Shown: in pieces, positions 27,801-35,893 of the stretch
Layout of the letters: every line of letters starts with the position of its first letter
How positions within the stretch are numbered: the first letter of the stretch is position 1
Assembly (NCBI RefSeq): GCF_037038585.1
Contig: NC_092520.1
Span: 63,859,501-63,923,500, forward strand
Direction: 5' to 3'
From: Patagioenas fasciata
Taxonomy: Eukaryota > Chordata > Aves > Columbiformes > Columbidae
Length of the DNA: 64,000 nt
Made by a program: the position numbers and the translations under genes
The notes under the pieces: model-generated
What the model was told of the DNA's origin: nothing
The model's database searches: none
Seen by the model: only the letters and a program-made list of their open reading frames with translations

Positions 27801-30800
27801 TGCAGTCCCTTTCATATATAAGAGTCATGAAAAAAACAAGATCAGGCAATATATAAATAACGTCCTCACAGAGGCCTCCGCTGCTCCAATAAAGCAAGAC
27901 AATCTTTTCCTTTTTGGAAGTAGAACTAGGAAAATAATTTGAGATTTCTTGTAGCAAAATTTTGAAGAGCTTTTAAGCAAGAACATATATCAACTGTATT
28001 AGAAAAAGTTGCCTAGGATTGTTAAAAGCGAAGCTATAATAGCATTTAGAATTGTAGGCTGATGTGAAATACATTTTAATATACAATTAAACCAGTTGCT
28101 AAAAAAAAATGTGGTTACATAAAAACACAAGAGGTATTAAACAGTTCAGAAGCTATCAGTGATTTCAGGGAGATAGGGGAAGAGTAGAAACTTGCCACAT
28201 ACTCACAAAATCTCACACCAAGAACTCCTGTTGCAGAATTATTACAGATTGACAATTTGGGAAATGGGAAAATCATGGCCTTGCAGAAGACTTGAACATT
28301 CAACAGAGAGGGAAATTATTCTGAGGGAGAAAATAAAAATGAAAAAAACACCAAACCAAAACACAGCTATCAACAGCTGTTGATCACAGAATTATAGAAA
28401 CATTTAGGTTGAAAAAGACCCTTAAGATGCTCAAGTTCAAGCAATAAACAGAATGTTTCTGTGAAGCAGTCCCTACTCAACATTTTGGTGAACACAAAGA
28501 GGTTCCAACTTCTTCCCAACCCTCCCAAGCTTCTCAGATGAATCATAAAATGTTTTGGGTTGGAAGGGACCTTCAAAGACCACCTAGTTTCAATGCGTCT
28601 GCCATCGGCAGTGACATCTTTCACTAGAGCAGGTTGCTCAAAGCCTAATCCAGCCTGACCTTGAACACTTCCACAACTTCTCTGGGCAACCTGTTCCAAT
28701 GCCTTACCACCCTCATTGTAAAAAAAAAAAAAAAAAATAATATTATGTCAAATCCAAACATACTCTCTTTCAGTATAAAACCATTACCTCTTGTCCTGTT
28801 ACTTCAGGTCTTTGTAAAAAGCCTCCTTCTGACATTCTTATAAACTCTTTTTAAGTATCAGAAGACTGCTATAAGGTCTCCCTGGAGCCTTCTATTTTCC
28901 AGGCTGAAAAACTCCCAGCCTTTCTTCACAGCAGAGGTGCTCCAGCCCTCTGAGCATCTTCATGACACTCCTCTGGACTCATTCCAACAGGGCCACGTCC
29001 CTCTTACACTGGGGACCAGATCTAAATGCAATACTTCGGGTGAGGTCTTCCAAGAACAGAGGGAAAAATCACCTCCTTCCATGTGCAGGTCAGGCTTCTT
29101 TTTATGGAACCCAGCATACAACTGGCTTTCTGGGCTGCAAGTGCACATTGCTGGCTCATGACCAATTTTTCATCTACCTGTATTCCCAAATCCTTCTCTG
29201 CAAAGCTTCTCTCAATCCATTCATGCCTCAGTCTATACTGATACAGGGGATTGTCCCACCTCACGTGCAGGACCTTACACTTGGCCTAGTTGAACTTCAT
29301 GAGGTTCACATGAACCCATTCTTCAAGCCTGCTGAGATCCCTCTGGTTGCATCCCTTCTCTCACACGTATCAGCTGCACCGCTCAGCTTGGTGCCACAGC
29401 AAACCTGCTGAGGGTACACTCAAGCCCACTGTCTATGCCATTAATAAAGATATTGACCAGCATCGGTCCCAATACAGACCCCTGAGGGGATATCACTTGT
29501 TAGTGATCCCCATTTCAACATCAACTGTAATTCTTCACATGTAGCCATCCAGCCAGTTCCACATCCATCGAATAGTTCATCCATTCAACCTATACCTTTC
29601 CAATTTAGAGACAAGGATGGTCTGTGAGAACATGAGGTGCTGTCTCCAACAGGTGGAAACATCAAGTTTGAGGGAAGGAGATAGCAAGCGTAACTGCACC
29701 TTGTCACTTCTTTTCTAGACTTCTAAGATAGCAGCCATTCACTTATAGGCTGTGTTTTTGTCAGTTTGAACCTAATTCTTTACAATAAGTGAATACTCAA
29801 AATTACTGTCATAGAAATACATAAAGGTAACCAGGAGTGACTTGTCAGAAGAGACTGACATGGAAGGAGAAAAAAATTGCATAAAAGGCTTTAGAGCCAC
29901 TACTAATTAAGAAGAAAGACATCTTTCATACAAGAAAAGAGACAGAACAAAAGCCGTGGCATGAATTCGTCTGCTGAACAATACATTTAAACAGAGCAAC
30001 TTAAAAAGGAGACTTAGCAAATGCACCTCTTCCTTTCCACTCTCCAACCACTTACTAAAAACAAAGTCTTTTGCCTCGATTGCAACAGATAAAAACTTAT
30101 GCAAACAGACAAGGGACTAATTCCCCTGCTTGGAGGACTCACAGCAGCACCAAGATGCAGAGGCCCTGTAGAGGACCTGGCACATGCCAATGGCTCCACT
30201 CGAGCAGACACCGGAGGCTCAAGACTCCCGAACGTGCGCCCAGCCACCTTTTGCCCCGAACACACCGGGAGCGAAGCCCCGCTCCCCACAGGAGGCTGAG
30301 CGCCGGTAGGAGCCCGCGCAGCCCTCGGCGGGCAGAGGGCGCGAAGCCGCCACAAGCCGCCTCCGCGCCGCAGGGCACCCGCCCGCTCGCCGCCCCGCCT
30401 CACGGCCCCGCCGGCCGGCAGCACAGCCGCCCCGGGGCCCAGGGCGGATCGCCCGGGCTGCCTGGCCACGCCGGGCCGGGGCGGGCGCCAACATGCTCCC
30501 CGCTGAGGGGGCCGCCCTTGGCGGGGCCGGCACCTCTCCACACCTCGGCAACGACGCTCACCCCCTCCGTCACCCCCTCGCTCCCCGCGAGGCAGCCCCT
30601 CCGGGGCCCGCACGCCCTCCTCTCCCCCTCTTGCCCTCCCCCATGCCCCCGCTGGCGAGCTCCGAAGGCTGTCGGTGAGAGGAACGGCCCGGGATGGTGA
30701 GGGAGGGAGGTTGGGAACCGTTACCTTCGCTCTTGCCCAGGATGCGGCAGCAGAGGTTCTGCAGCAAAACGTTGGGGGATTTTTGGTCTGGCGTCGCCAT
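679..30800 (-). CDS. TUBGCP3: gamma-tubulin complex component 3 (GCP3), 5' ten coding exons, partial
   Basis: The spliced reading frame starts at the ATG at 30800-30798 (strong Kozak: G at -3, G at +4) and joins ten exons by GT-AG introns with no phase conflict, giving 389 codons plus one base. The product matches vertebrate GCP3 over its whole length: N-terminal [19 protein letters not shown], then [68 protein letters not shown] and [21 protein letters not shown]3 is a Spc97/Spc98-family subunit of the gamma-tubulin ring complex. It binds gamma-tubulin and templates microtubules at centrosomes and other nucleation sites. In the known family structure, residues 1 to about 120 form a helical domain that pairs with MZT1. 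Residues about 115-240 are a low-complexity Ser/Gln/Pro linker, and the GRIP1 domain begins near residue 243. The rest of GRIP1 and all of GRIP2 (gamma-tubulin binding) lie beyond the left edge. No frameshift or stop is seen, so the gene looks functional. Confidence 0.97.
1653..1852 (-). mobile_element. CR1 LINE, 3' end fragment
   Basis: The plus strand shows the complement of a CR1 3' end: AATCATAGAATGATTTGGG, then GGTCCAACCCCCTGCCATGG and CTCCAGTGCCTCACCACC. The element is in the same orientation as TUBGCP3, within intron 9. It is 5'-truncated, as most CR1 copies are. Confidence 0.9.
3440..3476 (+). repeat. (CTTC)n microsatellite
   Basis: Interrupted CCTT/CCTTC units in intron 9 of TUBGCP3. 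Confidence 0.85.
3775..4208 (+). mobile_element. CR1 LINE, reverse-transcriptase region fragment
   Basis: The plus strand translates to broken pieces of the CR1 ORF2 reverse transcriptase: [16 protein letters not shown] (family KSxGPDGxHPRVLREL), [17 protein letters not shown], and then bases matching the NYRPVSLTSIPGKVMEQLI region. Stops and indels make it a dead copy. It is an internal piece without the 3' end, antisense to TUBGCP3 in intron 9. Confidence 0.85.
5652..5720 (-). CDS. TUBGCP3: TUBGCP3 coding exon 9 (residues 323-345)
   Basis: 69 bases, phase 0 at both ends (acceptor TTTTTCTTAG|AGTTTT, donor TCTCAG|GTAAAT). The peptide [20 protein letters not shown] ends HSQ, matching human [20 protein letters not shown]. 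It is too short to be found as an open frame alone and was located by its peptide and splice sites. Confidence 0.96.
6793..6815 (+). repeat. poly(A) run, 23 bases
   Basis: Homopolymer in intron 8, preceded directly by seven thymines. No SINE or retrocopy is attached. Confidence 0.9.
8935..8955 (+). repeat. poly(A) run, about 20 bases
   Basis: Homopolymer in intron 8, no linked retrocopy seen. Confidence 0.9.
9211..9336 (-). CDS. TUBGCP3: TUBGCP3 coding exon 8 (residues 281-322)
   Basis: 126 bases, phase 0 at both ends (acceptor CTTTGTAG|GTGTGC, donor GGACAG|GTAGGT). The peptide [20 protein letters not shown] continues [20 protein letters not shown] and ends GQ. The [10 protein letters not shown] and TDQRSLDR blocks are hallmarks of GCP3 GRIP1. 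Skipping it would keep the frame. Confidence 0.97.
9337..12473 (-). other. TUBGCP3: TUBGCP3 intron 7 (3137 bp)
   Basis: GT-AG intron. Apart from an adenine run at 12316-12331 nothing repetitive was recognised, and no exon-like segment was seen. Confidence 0.8.
12316..12331 (+). repeat. poly(A) run, about 16 bases
   Basis: Homopolymer in intron 7, about 140 bases past the exon 7 donor. Confidence 0.85.
12474..12592 (-). CDS. TUBGCP3: TUBGCP3 coding exon 7 (residues 241-280), start of GRIP1
   Basis: 119 bases, from acceptor TGTTCTAG|GCTCTG to donor GGAAAG|GTACTG (phase 0). The peptide [20 protein letters not shown] continues [20 protein letters not shown]. The start of the GRIP1/Spc97-Spc98 domain in GCP3 reads [21 protein letters not shown] long poly(A) run on the plus strand at 12707-12730 is a T-tract in the pre-mRNA about 115 bases upstream of this acceptor. 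Confidence 0.97.
12707..12730 (+). repeat. poly(A) run, 24 bases
   Basis: Homopolymer in intron 6. In the TUBGCP3 pre-mRNA it is a T-tract about 115 bases upstream of the exon 7 acceptor. Confidence 0.9.
14028..14062 (+). repeat. AT/CA-rich microsatellite with perfect palindrome
   Basis: Contains ATACACATATATATGTGTAT at 14038-14057, a perfect 20-bp palindrome. Confidence 0.85.
15061..15233 (-). CDS. TUBGCP3: TUBGCP3 coding exon 6 (residues 183-240)
   Basis: 173 bases, from acceptor TCCTTTTAG|ACAATC to donor ACAAGCG|GTAAGC (phase 1). The peptide [19 protein letters not shown] continues [19 protein letters not shown] and ends [10 protein letters not shown]. The [20 protein letters not shown] block is nearly identical to human GCP3. 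It forms the end of the linker before GRIP1. Confidence 0.97.
15234..16538 (-). other. TUBGCP3: TUBGCP3 intron 5 (1305 bp)
   Basis: GT-AG intron. A purine-only tract (16427-16482) lies about 60 bases past the exon 5 donor in transcript direction. Otherwise nothing was recognised. Confidence 0.8.
16427..16482 (+). repeat. purine (GA-rich) tract
   Basis: About 55 bases of only A and G on the plus strand in intron 5, giving a polypyrimidine tract in the transcript soon after the exon 5 donor. Confidence 0.85.
16539..16756 (-). CDS. TUBGCP3: TUBGCP3 coding exon 5 (residues 111-182)
   Basis: 218 bases, from acceptor CCTTCTCAG|GTATCA to donor CTTCCAGG|GTAAAT, ending with two bases of a Gly codon. 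The peptide starts [18 protein letters not shown] and includes [17 protein letters not shown] and [19 protein letters not shown]. It encodes the Ser/Gln/Pro-rich linker between the helical N-terminus and GRIP1. Several residues differ from mammals (for example [11 protein letters not shown]), as expected for a flexible region. Confidence 0.97.
16757..17447 (-). other. TUBGCP3: TUBGCP3 intron 4 (691 bp)
   Basis: GT-AG intron dominated by a T/G-rich low-complexity stretch (16891-16978), which is A/C-rich in the transcript. No repeat family was recognised. Confidence 0.8.
16891..16978 (+). repeat. T/G-rich low-complexity tract (TTTG, TTTTTTG units)
   Basis: Interrupted TTTG and TTTTTTG units over about 90 bases in intron 4. 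Confidence 0.85.
17448..17525 (-). CDS. TUBGCP3: TUBGCP3 coding exon 4 (residues 85-110)
   Basis: 78 bases, phase 0 at both ends (acceptor TTTAAAG|GGCATT, donor AACAAG|GTAGGT). The peptide [18 protein letters not shown] continues DPRKQPNK. Human has [19 protein letters not shown] and then PRRQPNK. Because the exon is a whole number of codons, skipping it would keep the frame but remove a helix of the N-terminal domain. Confidence 0.96.
20041..20072 (+). repeat. (AAAC)n tract
   Basis: Adenine run followed by CAAA units in intron 3. Confidence 0.8.
20331..20555 (-). mobile_element. CR1 LINE, 3' end fragment beside exon 3
   Basis: Complement of CR1: GGTTGAGGTTGGAAGGCACC, CATCTAGTCCAACCC and CTTGGCAACCTGTTCCAGT. 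Orientation is the same as TUBGCP3. Its right edge is about 50 bp from the exon 3 donor at 20602. Confidence 0.9.
20603..20670 (-). CDS. TUBGCP3: TUBGCP3 coding exon 3 (residues 62-84)
   Basis: 68 bases. The acceptor TTTTAATAG|TTGTGC joins exon 2 to give [18 protein letters not shown] and then KLGSQ, and the donor is TCACAG|GTAGTG, ending in phase 0. Human has [19 protein letters not shown] here, so the match is clear. Failure to splice would add Val-Val and then a TAA stop. A CR1 copy starts about 50 bp downstream of the donor. Confidence 0.96.
20671..21366 (-). other. TUBGCP3: TUBGCP3 intron 2 (696 bp)
   Basis: Short GT-AG intron between exons 2 and 3. No repeat or other element was recognised. 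Confidence 0.8.
21367..21474 (-). CDS. TUBGCP3: TUBGCP3 coding exon 2 (residues 26-61)
   Basis: 108 bases. The acceptor TTTGTTTTAG|CTGATG completes the Ala codon left by exon 1, and the donor is GGAAC|GTAAGT. The peptide reads [19 protein letters not shown] and then [17 protein letters not shown]. It ends with one base of a Leu codon. This is part of the GCP3 N-terminal helical region that, in known gamma-TuRC structures, wraps with MZT1. Confidence 0.97.
28383..28440 (-). mobile_element. CR1 LINE, short 3' end fragment
   Basis: ATCACAGAATTATAGAAAC followed by TTTAGGTTGAAAAAGACCCT is a diverged CR1 3' end complement. It lies about 100 bp from a second, longer CR1 copy and appears older than that copy. 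Confidence 0.7.
28541..29620 (-). mobile_element. CR1 LINE, 1.1 kb 3' portion
   Basis: Starts at AATCATAAAATGTTTTGGG and runs through the standard CR1 3' UTR and the C-terminal ORF2 region. The minus strand encodes CR1 pieces such as [20 protein letters not shown] and [15 protein letters not shown] in broken frames. A run of 18 adenines interrupts it near 28720. It lies in TUBGCP3 intron 1, in sense orientation, and is inactive. Confidence 0.92.
28720..28737 (+). repeat. poly(A) run inside CR1
   Basis: About 18 adenines interrupting the CR1 copy in intron 1, likely expanded from a short CR1 A-run. Confidence 0.85.
30725..30800 (-). CDS. TUBGCP3: TUBGCP3 coding exon 1 (residues 1-25)
   Basis: 76 coding bases from the ATG to a GCGAAG|GTAACG donor, ending in phase 1. 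The peptide begins [18 protein letters not shown] and ends ILGKSE, matching the GCP3 N-terminus (human has R where this has K). It lies inside the CpG island. The 5' UTR extends to the right of 30800 and its start cannot be set from sequence. The reading frame also stays open upstream to an ATG at 30923. Confidence 0.97.
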
Positions 30801-30949
30801 CGCCGCCCGGGAGGCAGGAGGTGGTATGAGGGGGGGGAGAGCCGGGAACACGACGTGATGGCAGAGCAAGGGAGGAGAGGAGACGCCCCCCACCCGCTCA
30901 GCAGCGCAAGGACCCGGTAACACCTCCCGCCGGGGCCGCCGCCTTAGGG

Positions 30950-30958
30950 CGCCATTTT
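30950..30958 (-). promoter_or_regulatory. YY1-like motif AAAATGGCG
   Basis: The minus strand reads AAAATGGCGCC about 150 bases upstream of the TUBGCP3 ATG. YY1 sites of form AANATGGCG commonly sit at or just after start sites of TATA-less CpG-island promoters, in gene orientation, as here. Assignment is by motif only. Confidence 0.4.
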
Positions 30959-31307
30959 AACAGAACCCGCCGAAAGCCGCAGCGGCGGCAGCCCCGCACC
31001 CACAATGCCCCTGCGCGCCGGGCGGCATCGGAGCGCGCCGCCAACAACACGCTCCGCCGCGCCGCCGCTGCCGCCGCCCGGAGGTTCCGGGGCAGACACC
31101 GCCCCCCGGCGCTCCGCGCCGCCTTGTGCGGGGGCTGAGCTGCCGTCGGGCCTGGCGCACCCCGGGGAGAGGGCGCGGAGGGTTTCAGGGAGGCCCGGGC
31201 CTCCTGAGGGGATGCGGTCGTGAGAAGGCCTAGGCCACTGCTGTGAGGCCTGTGGTGGGCACCTGTCCTAGTCAAAAAGTCCCCCAAATTCCTGAAAATT
31301 GAAGTAG

Positions 31308-32020
31308 AATCATAGAATGTCCTGAGTTGGAAGGGATCCACAAGGATCACCGAGTCTAATTCCTGTCCCTGCACAGGACAACCCCGCAGTTCACACCATG
31401 TGTCTGAGGGTGTTGTCCAGTCTTTTGAACACTGTCAGGCTTGGGGCCGTGACACCTCCCTGGGGAGCCTGTTCCAGTGCTCCACCACCCTCTGGGGGAA
31501 GAACCTTTTCTAATGTCCAACTTAAACCTCCCCTGGCACATCTTCCTGACATTCCCTTGGGTTCTGTCATTGGTCACTAAAGAGAAGAGATCAGTGTCTG
31601 CCCCTCTTCCTCCCCTTGTGAGGAAGCTGTAACTGCCATGAGGTCTCCCCTCAGTCTCCTTCTGGCTGAACAAACCGAGTGACTTTAGCCGCTCCTCACA
31701 CAGCTCCCTCTCCAAAACCTGCACCAACTTTGTAGCCCTCTTCTGGACACTCTCCAGTGGCTTTACATGCTTTTTACCCTGTGTTGCCCAGAACTGCACA
31801 CAGTGCTCCAGGTGAGGCCGCACCAGTGCAGAGCAGAGCGGGACAATCACTTCCCTTGCCCAGCTGGCAATGCTGTGCTTGACGCACCCAGGACACCGGT
31901 GGCCCTCTTGGCTGCCGGGGCACACTGCTGGCTCACGTTCACCTTGCTGTCGACCAGAACCCCCAGATCCTGCTCCATGGAGCTGTTTTCCAGCATCTTG
32001 TTCCTCAGTCTGTATGTGGA
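31308..32020 (-). mobile_element. CR1 LINE, 3' portion with mostly open ORF2 C-terminus
   Basis: Begins AATCATAGAATGTCCTGAG and continues through CR1 3' sequence. A 230-codon minus-strand frame (31356-32048) carries CR1 ORF2 C-terminal pieces: AREVIVPLCSALVRPHLEHC, VQFWATQGKKHVKPLESVQ and CEERLKSLGLFSQKE. It sits just outside the CpG island, upstream of TUBGCP3 and in the same orientation. It is the best preserved CR1 copy here but lacks the catalytic part of ORF2. Confidence 0.92.
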
Positions 32021-35000
32021 AGATTCCCATCCTGCAGCAGCTTTCCACTTTTGGAAAATGCCCTCTCAGCCATCCCTCAAAATTCTGGAGAGATGAGGCT
32101 CCCTCATTCCTCGTGGGGAGAAGTGCAGGCTGGGTGCAGCTGTGGGGTGGCTGCAGTTACTGTAGTTCATGCCTTGGGAAGTCAGGGCACACCAATAAAT
32201 GTGGATCCAGAAAAATGCGTGAAGATCTCAGAGCTCACCCTCCCTGCACTGCTCAGCCTTGCGGCTGGGTGGCCCCTGTCCCCTGCGGAGGTCTCAGCCT
32301 CTGACCTTCCCGCTGGACCTGTGGCCACGGTGCCGTGCGGGGGCAGCAGCTCACGGCTGGCCCACGGTGCTCTCGCTGACCTGTTCCTCATCCTCATCCC
32401 CCCTAACGCACACCCTGACTTTCCAAGATGTCTACCTTCCATTTCTTTTATTCAGTAGGTGGTGCTTTCAAAGAGGTGGCTTTGAAATGCAGCAGCAGCC
32501 AGGTGGCTTGGTGTAAACAACACTTGGTGTGCAACACACTTGTTTCTGGCAGTCCTTGTTGGCACCCAGCTTCATTATCTCTGTGTAGCCCCAGTTTTGT
32601 GTGTATGCCTTCTACTGACACATACATTTAGGCATTTCATTATGGGAACATCGTAGTTGTAAAAGATGGATCATCACTGGTATTACTGGTAGAAACTAAT
32701 GATGAGAGCACACCAAGAACTGAAATTCATTGAGGATGTATGATTTTTTGTTACTTGGTATATTGTAGTAGGACCATCAGTCTTACCACTGCCATTGTAA
32801 CTCTGAAAGGGAGACTTTCTTTGGAGTCCTTTGAGAAGTAAGGTAGAACCCTAAATTAATAAAGTTATCAGAACTTTATCCCATGGGAATAAAGAGAGAG
32901 TGTAAACTGCATCCCTGATAATTCTGAAGAAAAGATTTCAAAGATTGTGTGACTTCTTTTTTTTTTTTTTTTTTTGTACCAAGTAAGAGAAGAATCTGTT
33001 CCATTCTCCACCCAAAGCAAATGCAGTTGTTGTTCTACAGAGAGCCGATGACTCACTGCTACTGATGATCACTTCAGGTTTAGATCCCATCATGATGGGT
33101 GTTAATCTATCAAGCAGCAAATAGGATTGCTGACATGAGAGAAAAAAACTTTGGCAATAATATCAGGAAGTGGTGTTCCTTTACAGTATCTTTAAATTCC
33201 AAGGGAATCCAGTCATTCACAAATATCTTGTTACTGTGGATATTACTAATTCTTTCTGGTCCTGCTGGGTGTTTTACCTGTGGCAATTGTGTCACCATTC
33301 TGAAATCAGAACACATTATGGAGCAGCACAATAGGAACATGCCATTAACGTGGGCTCACTTGTGTGTGCCTGCAAGCAGTACAATTAATAATCTAAGCTT
33401 TTCAACTTCAGCAAAACCACATCCTACCTTATTCTTCTGAAGTACTGTAATAGCCAACCATTCTGTTATGTTACTGGGAATGTGTCCTTCCATTTCTAAC
33501 TTCTTTTTTCTAAAGAAATGAGGCTTATGTAGTTATTCTGTGTGTCAATGCCTCCTCATAAATGTCAGATCTCTTGACCAATTTCAACCAAATTTAGTAG
33601 AGGGATAGAGTTCTTAAAGATATTAACTTAATAAAATTTTTATGGAATTCTGTGGCTGAGAGTCCTAAGGTCCAAGTTAGTGCTCTCTTGAAAAGAAAGG
33701 TAAAGATAACTTACTTCTCCCTATTGTGTTTGCTATTAGCTTTGACTTGGATAGCATGTGATATCTATCTCTGCACCAGCTGCAGAACAAGCTGCTTCTT
33801 GCCCAGCCTGGTGGATGGAGGATGCAGGAACTGAAGGCGTAAGGGACAGAAGCGATGTGGGAAGTAGTCAGAAAGAGGCAGGAGGGATGTAAATTGCTGG
33901 GGAGTAGAGGAAATTAAGCTTCATTAGTTCTGCTGCTCACAGTACTCCTTGCCTTTTTTCTTAATGAAAAGAATTAATCCTGCAATCCTGTCTTAAAAAT
34001 GCTAATTCTGATAAGGCAGGTTGCTAGTGTATGCAGGTTATTTGGATTCTACCAACTCCAGTATGGCTATGATCACATAAATCAGCTTAAGGGATCCCCC
34101 AGCATTTTTACAGACATGTGGAATCATGTATTATTTCATTTTTGAAAAGCAAGACAGAAAAAATATCAACTATATGTATCAACTGTGTAACTATAAGCTC
34201 AGTTCGCCTTGCTGCTTGGCCTCTGAGCATTGGACAATAACTAAAAAAAAAGTAATTGCTATTAAGATTTTTCATAGTGCAGAAAATCCATTACTTAGCG
34301 TAGTTAAATGCATGCTTTTAAAAGTATGACAGTGACTTACAAGGAATTTAGGTTATCCACAGAAGCTTAAAGAGACTTGTGTTCAGAGCTGCTACATAAA
34401 GAACATATTTCTGATAGTAAATAGCTTTACAGCAGTAGTACAATGAGATCCAGCATGAGATGGAAGCTCAAGCTTGACAAAATAAGGCTAGAAAAAAATA
34501 TGGTTTTAATTCAATAAGGCTATTCAACCAGTAGAGAGAGATATGTTTAACAGCATGGCACTTTCTCCATATCTTAAACATTTTATATCATCCTTCTGTT
34601 ACAGGCTTAAGGATCTGACACAAACTGACAGAGCAGCTACTGATTTATGTGTATGTTGTGCACAAGACCAGACTGAAGGGCATCATAGTCACTTTTGGTC
34701 TTAAGCTTTCTTAATCTCAACAATAATGTTAAGAAAATATTCTAACTCTTGTAAAACACCTGAGGCTTAATTGCTCTGGTTTTCTTAACTCCTTTATGGT
34801 TATGTCTAAAGGGCACAATATCTTAGATAGTGGGACACACCATGGTCAGCAGAGCATTATGCTGACATGTCCAGCAATTCACTGTGCCAGATAGACAGAT
34901 TTTTTTGTGTGTCACATAACTGATGTCAAGAATTATTGTGTCTGGAGACAGTGGAGGATACTGTCTGTGCCTTAGCATATGGCAGCCCTGGAGGAGCAGC

Positions 35001-35071
35001 AGCTGGGTCTCTTCTGCCTCTCGCAGCATTTGGCTTCTGTACCTAAGCATATATGTATTATTATAACACGA
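32021..35071. other. upstream flank: GC-rich remnant, then anonymous AT-rich DNA
   Basis: 32021-32460 is moderately GC-rich and carries a plus-strand 135-codon open frame (32051-32458) with no recognisable domain, probably a composition effect. From 32460 to 35071 the sequence is AT-rich with one poly(T) run. No gene or named repeat was recognised. Confidence 0.6.
32957..32975 (+). repeat. poly(T) run
   Basis: About 19 thymines upstream of TUBGCP3. No element boundary was recognised next to it. Confidence 0.85.
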
Positions 35072-35893
35072 AGTTGGGTGGGAGTGTTGATCTGCTGGAG
35101 GGTAGGAAGGCTTTACAGAGGGATCTGGACAGGCTGGAGTGATGGGCTGAGGCCAATTGTATGAGGTTTAACAAGGGCAAGTGCCGGGTCCTGCACTTGG
35201 GTCACAACAATCCCAGGCAGCGCTACAGGCTCAGGGAAACGTGGCTGGAAAGATGCCTGGGGAAAAGGATCTGGGGCTGTTGATTGACAGCAGCTGGATA
35301 TGAGCCAGCAGTGTGCCCAGGAGGTCAAAAAGGCCAACAGTGTCCTGGCTTGTATCAGGTATAGTGTGGTCAGCAGGACCAGAGGAGTGATTGTCCCCCT
35401 GTACTCAGGGTTTGTGGGTCCTTGCCTCAAATCCTGTATTAATTTTTGGGCCCCTCATTCCAGGAAAGACATTGAAGTGCTGGAATGAGTTCAGAGAAGG
35501 GCAATGAGGCTGGTGAGGGGTCTGGAGCACAAGTCTGATGAGGAGCGGCTGAGGGAATTGGGGCTGTTTAGCCTGGAGAAAAGGAGGCTGAGGGGAGACC
35601 TTATCACTCTCTGCAACCACCTGAAAGGAGGTTGTAGCATGGAGGGGGTTGGTCTCTACTCCCAAGTAACAAGTGATCGGACAAGAGGAAATGGCCTCAA
35701 GTTACACCAGGGGAGGTTCAAATTGGAATGAGGGAACTTTTCTTCATGGAAAGGGTTGTGAAGCACTGGAACAAGCTGCCCAGGGAAGTGGTTGAGTTGC
35801 CATCCCTGGAGGAGTTTAAGAGGCACACAGATGAGGTTCTTGGGGACATGGTTTAGTGGTAGACTTGACAGTGTTATGTTAACAGTTGGACAG
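35072..35893 (+). mobile_element. CR1 LINE, ORF2 C-terminus and 3' portion
   Basis: Plus-strand CR1 with the typical string GGGATCTGGACAGGCTGGA, CAAGTGCCGGGTCCTGCAC and GAGCGGCTGAGGGAATTGGG. Encoded pieces include [20 protein letters not shown] and [18 protein letters not shown]. The extreme 3' end with ATTCTATG repeats is missing. Frames are broken. Confidence 0.92.

Larger units (their letters stand above)
21475..30724 (-). other. TUBGCP3: TUBGCP3 intron 1 (9250 bp)
   Basis: The largest intron seen, as usual for a first intron. It contains two CR1 pieces (28383-28440 and 28541-29620), an adenine run (28720-28737) and, at its start, part of the CpG island. Between 21480 and 28380 no coding sequence or named repeat was recognised. 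Confidence 0.8.
30210..31220. promoter_or_regulatory. TUBGCP3: CpG island promoter of TUBGCP3
   Basis: About 1 kb of very GC- and CpG-rich DNA in an otherwise AT-rich window, spanning coding exon 1 and about 400 bp upstream of the start codon. No TATA box is evident, which fits a housekeeping gene with dispersed initiation. Long open frames of up to 209 codons across the island reflect its base composition and are not called as genes. The edges were judged by eye from CpG density. Confidence 0.85.

Noticed and set aside
28962..29411. 149-codon plus-strand frame
   Set aside because: It is the antisense shadow of the CR1 ORF2 remnant in intron 1.
30014..30700. Open frames of 199 and 209 codons on both strands within the CpG island
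   Set aside because: They overlap each other on opposite strands and are Ala/Arg/Pro/Gly-rich, as expected from GC-rich DNA with few stops. No domain is recognisable.
30898..31374. 158-codon minus-strand frame upstream of TUBGCP3
   Set aside because: It bridges the CpG island and the start of a CR1 copy with no known protein similarity. It is composition-driven.
32051..32458. 135-codon plus-strand frame
   Set aside because: No recognisable domain, located in a GC-rich repeat-adjacent block, with no splice partners.
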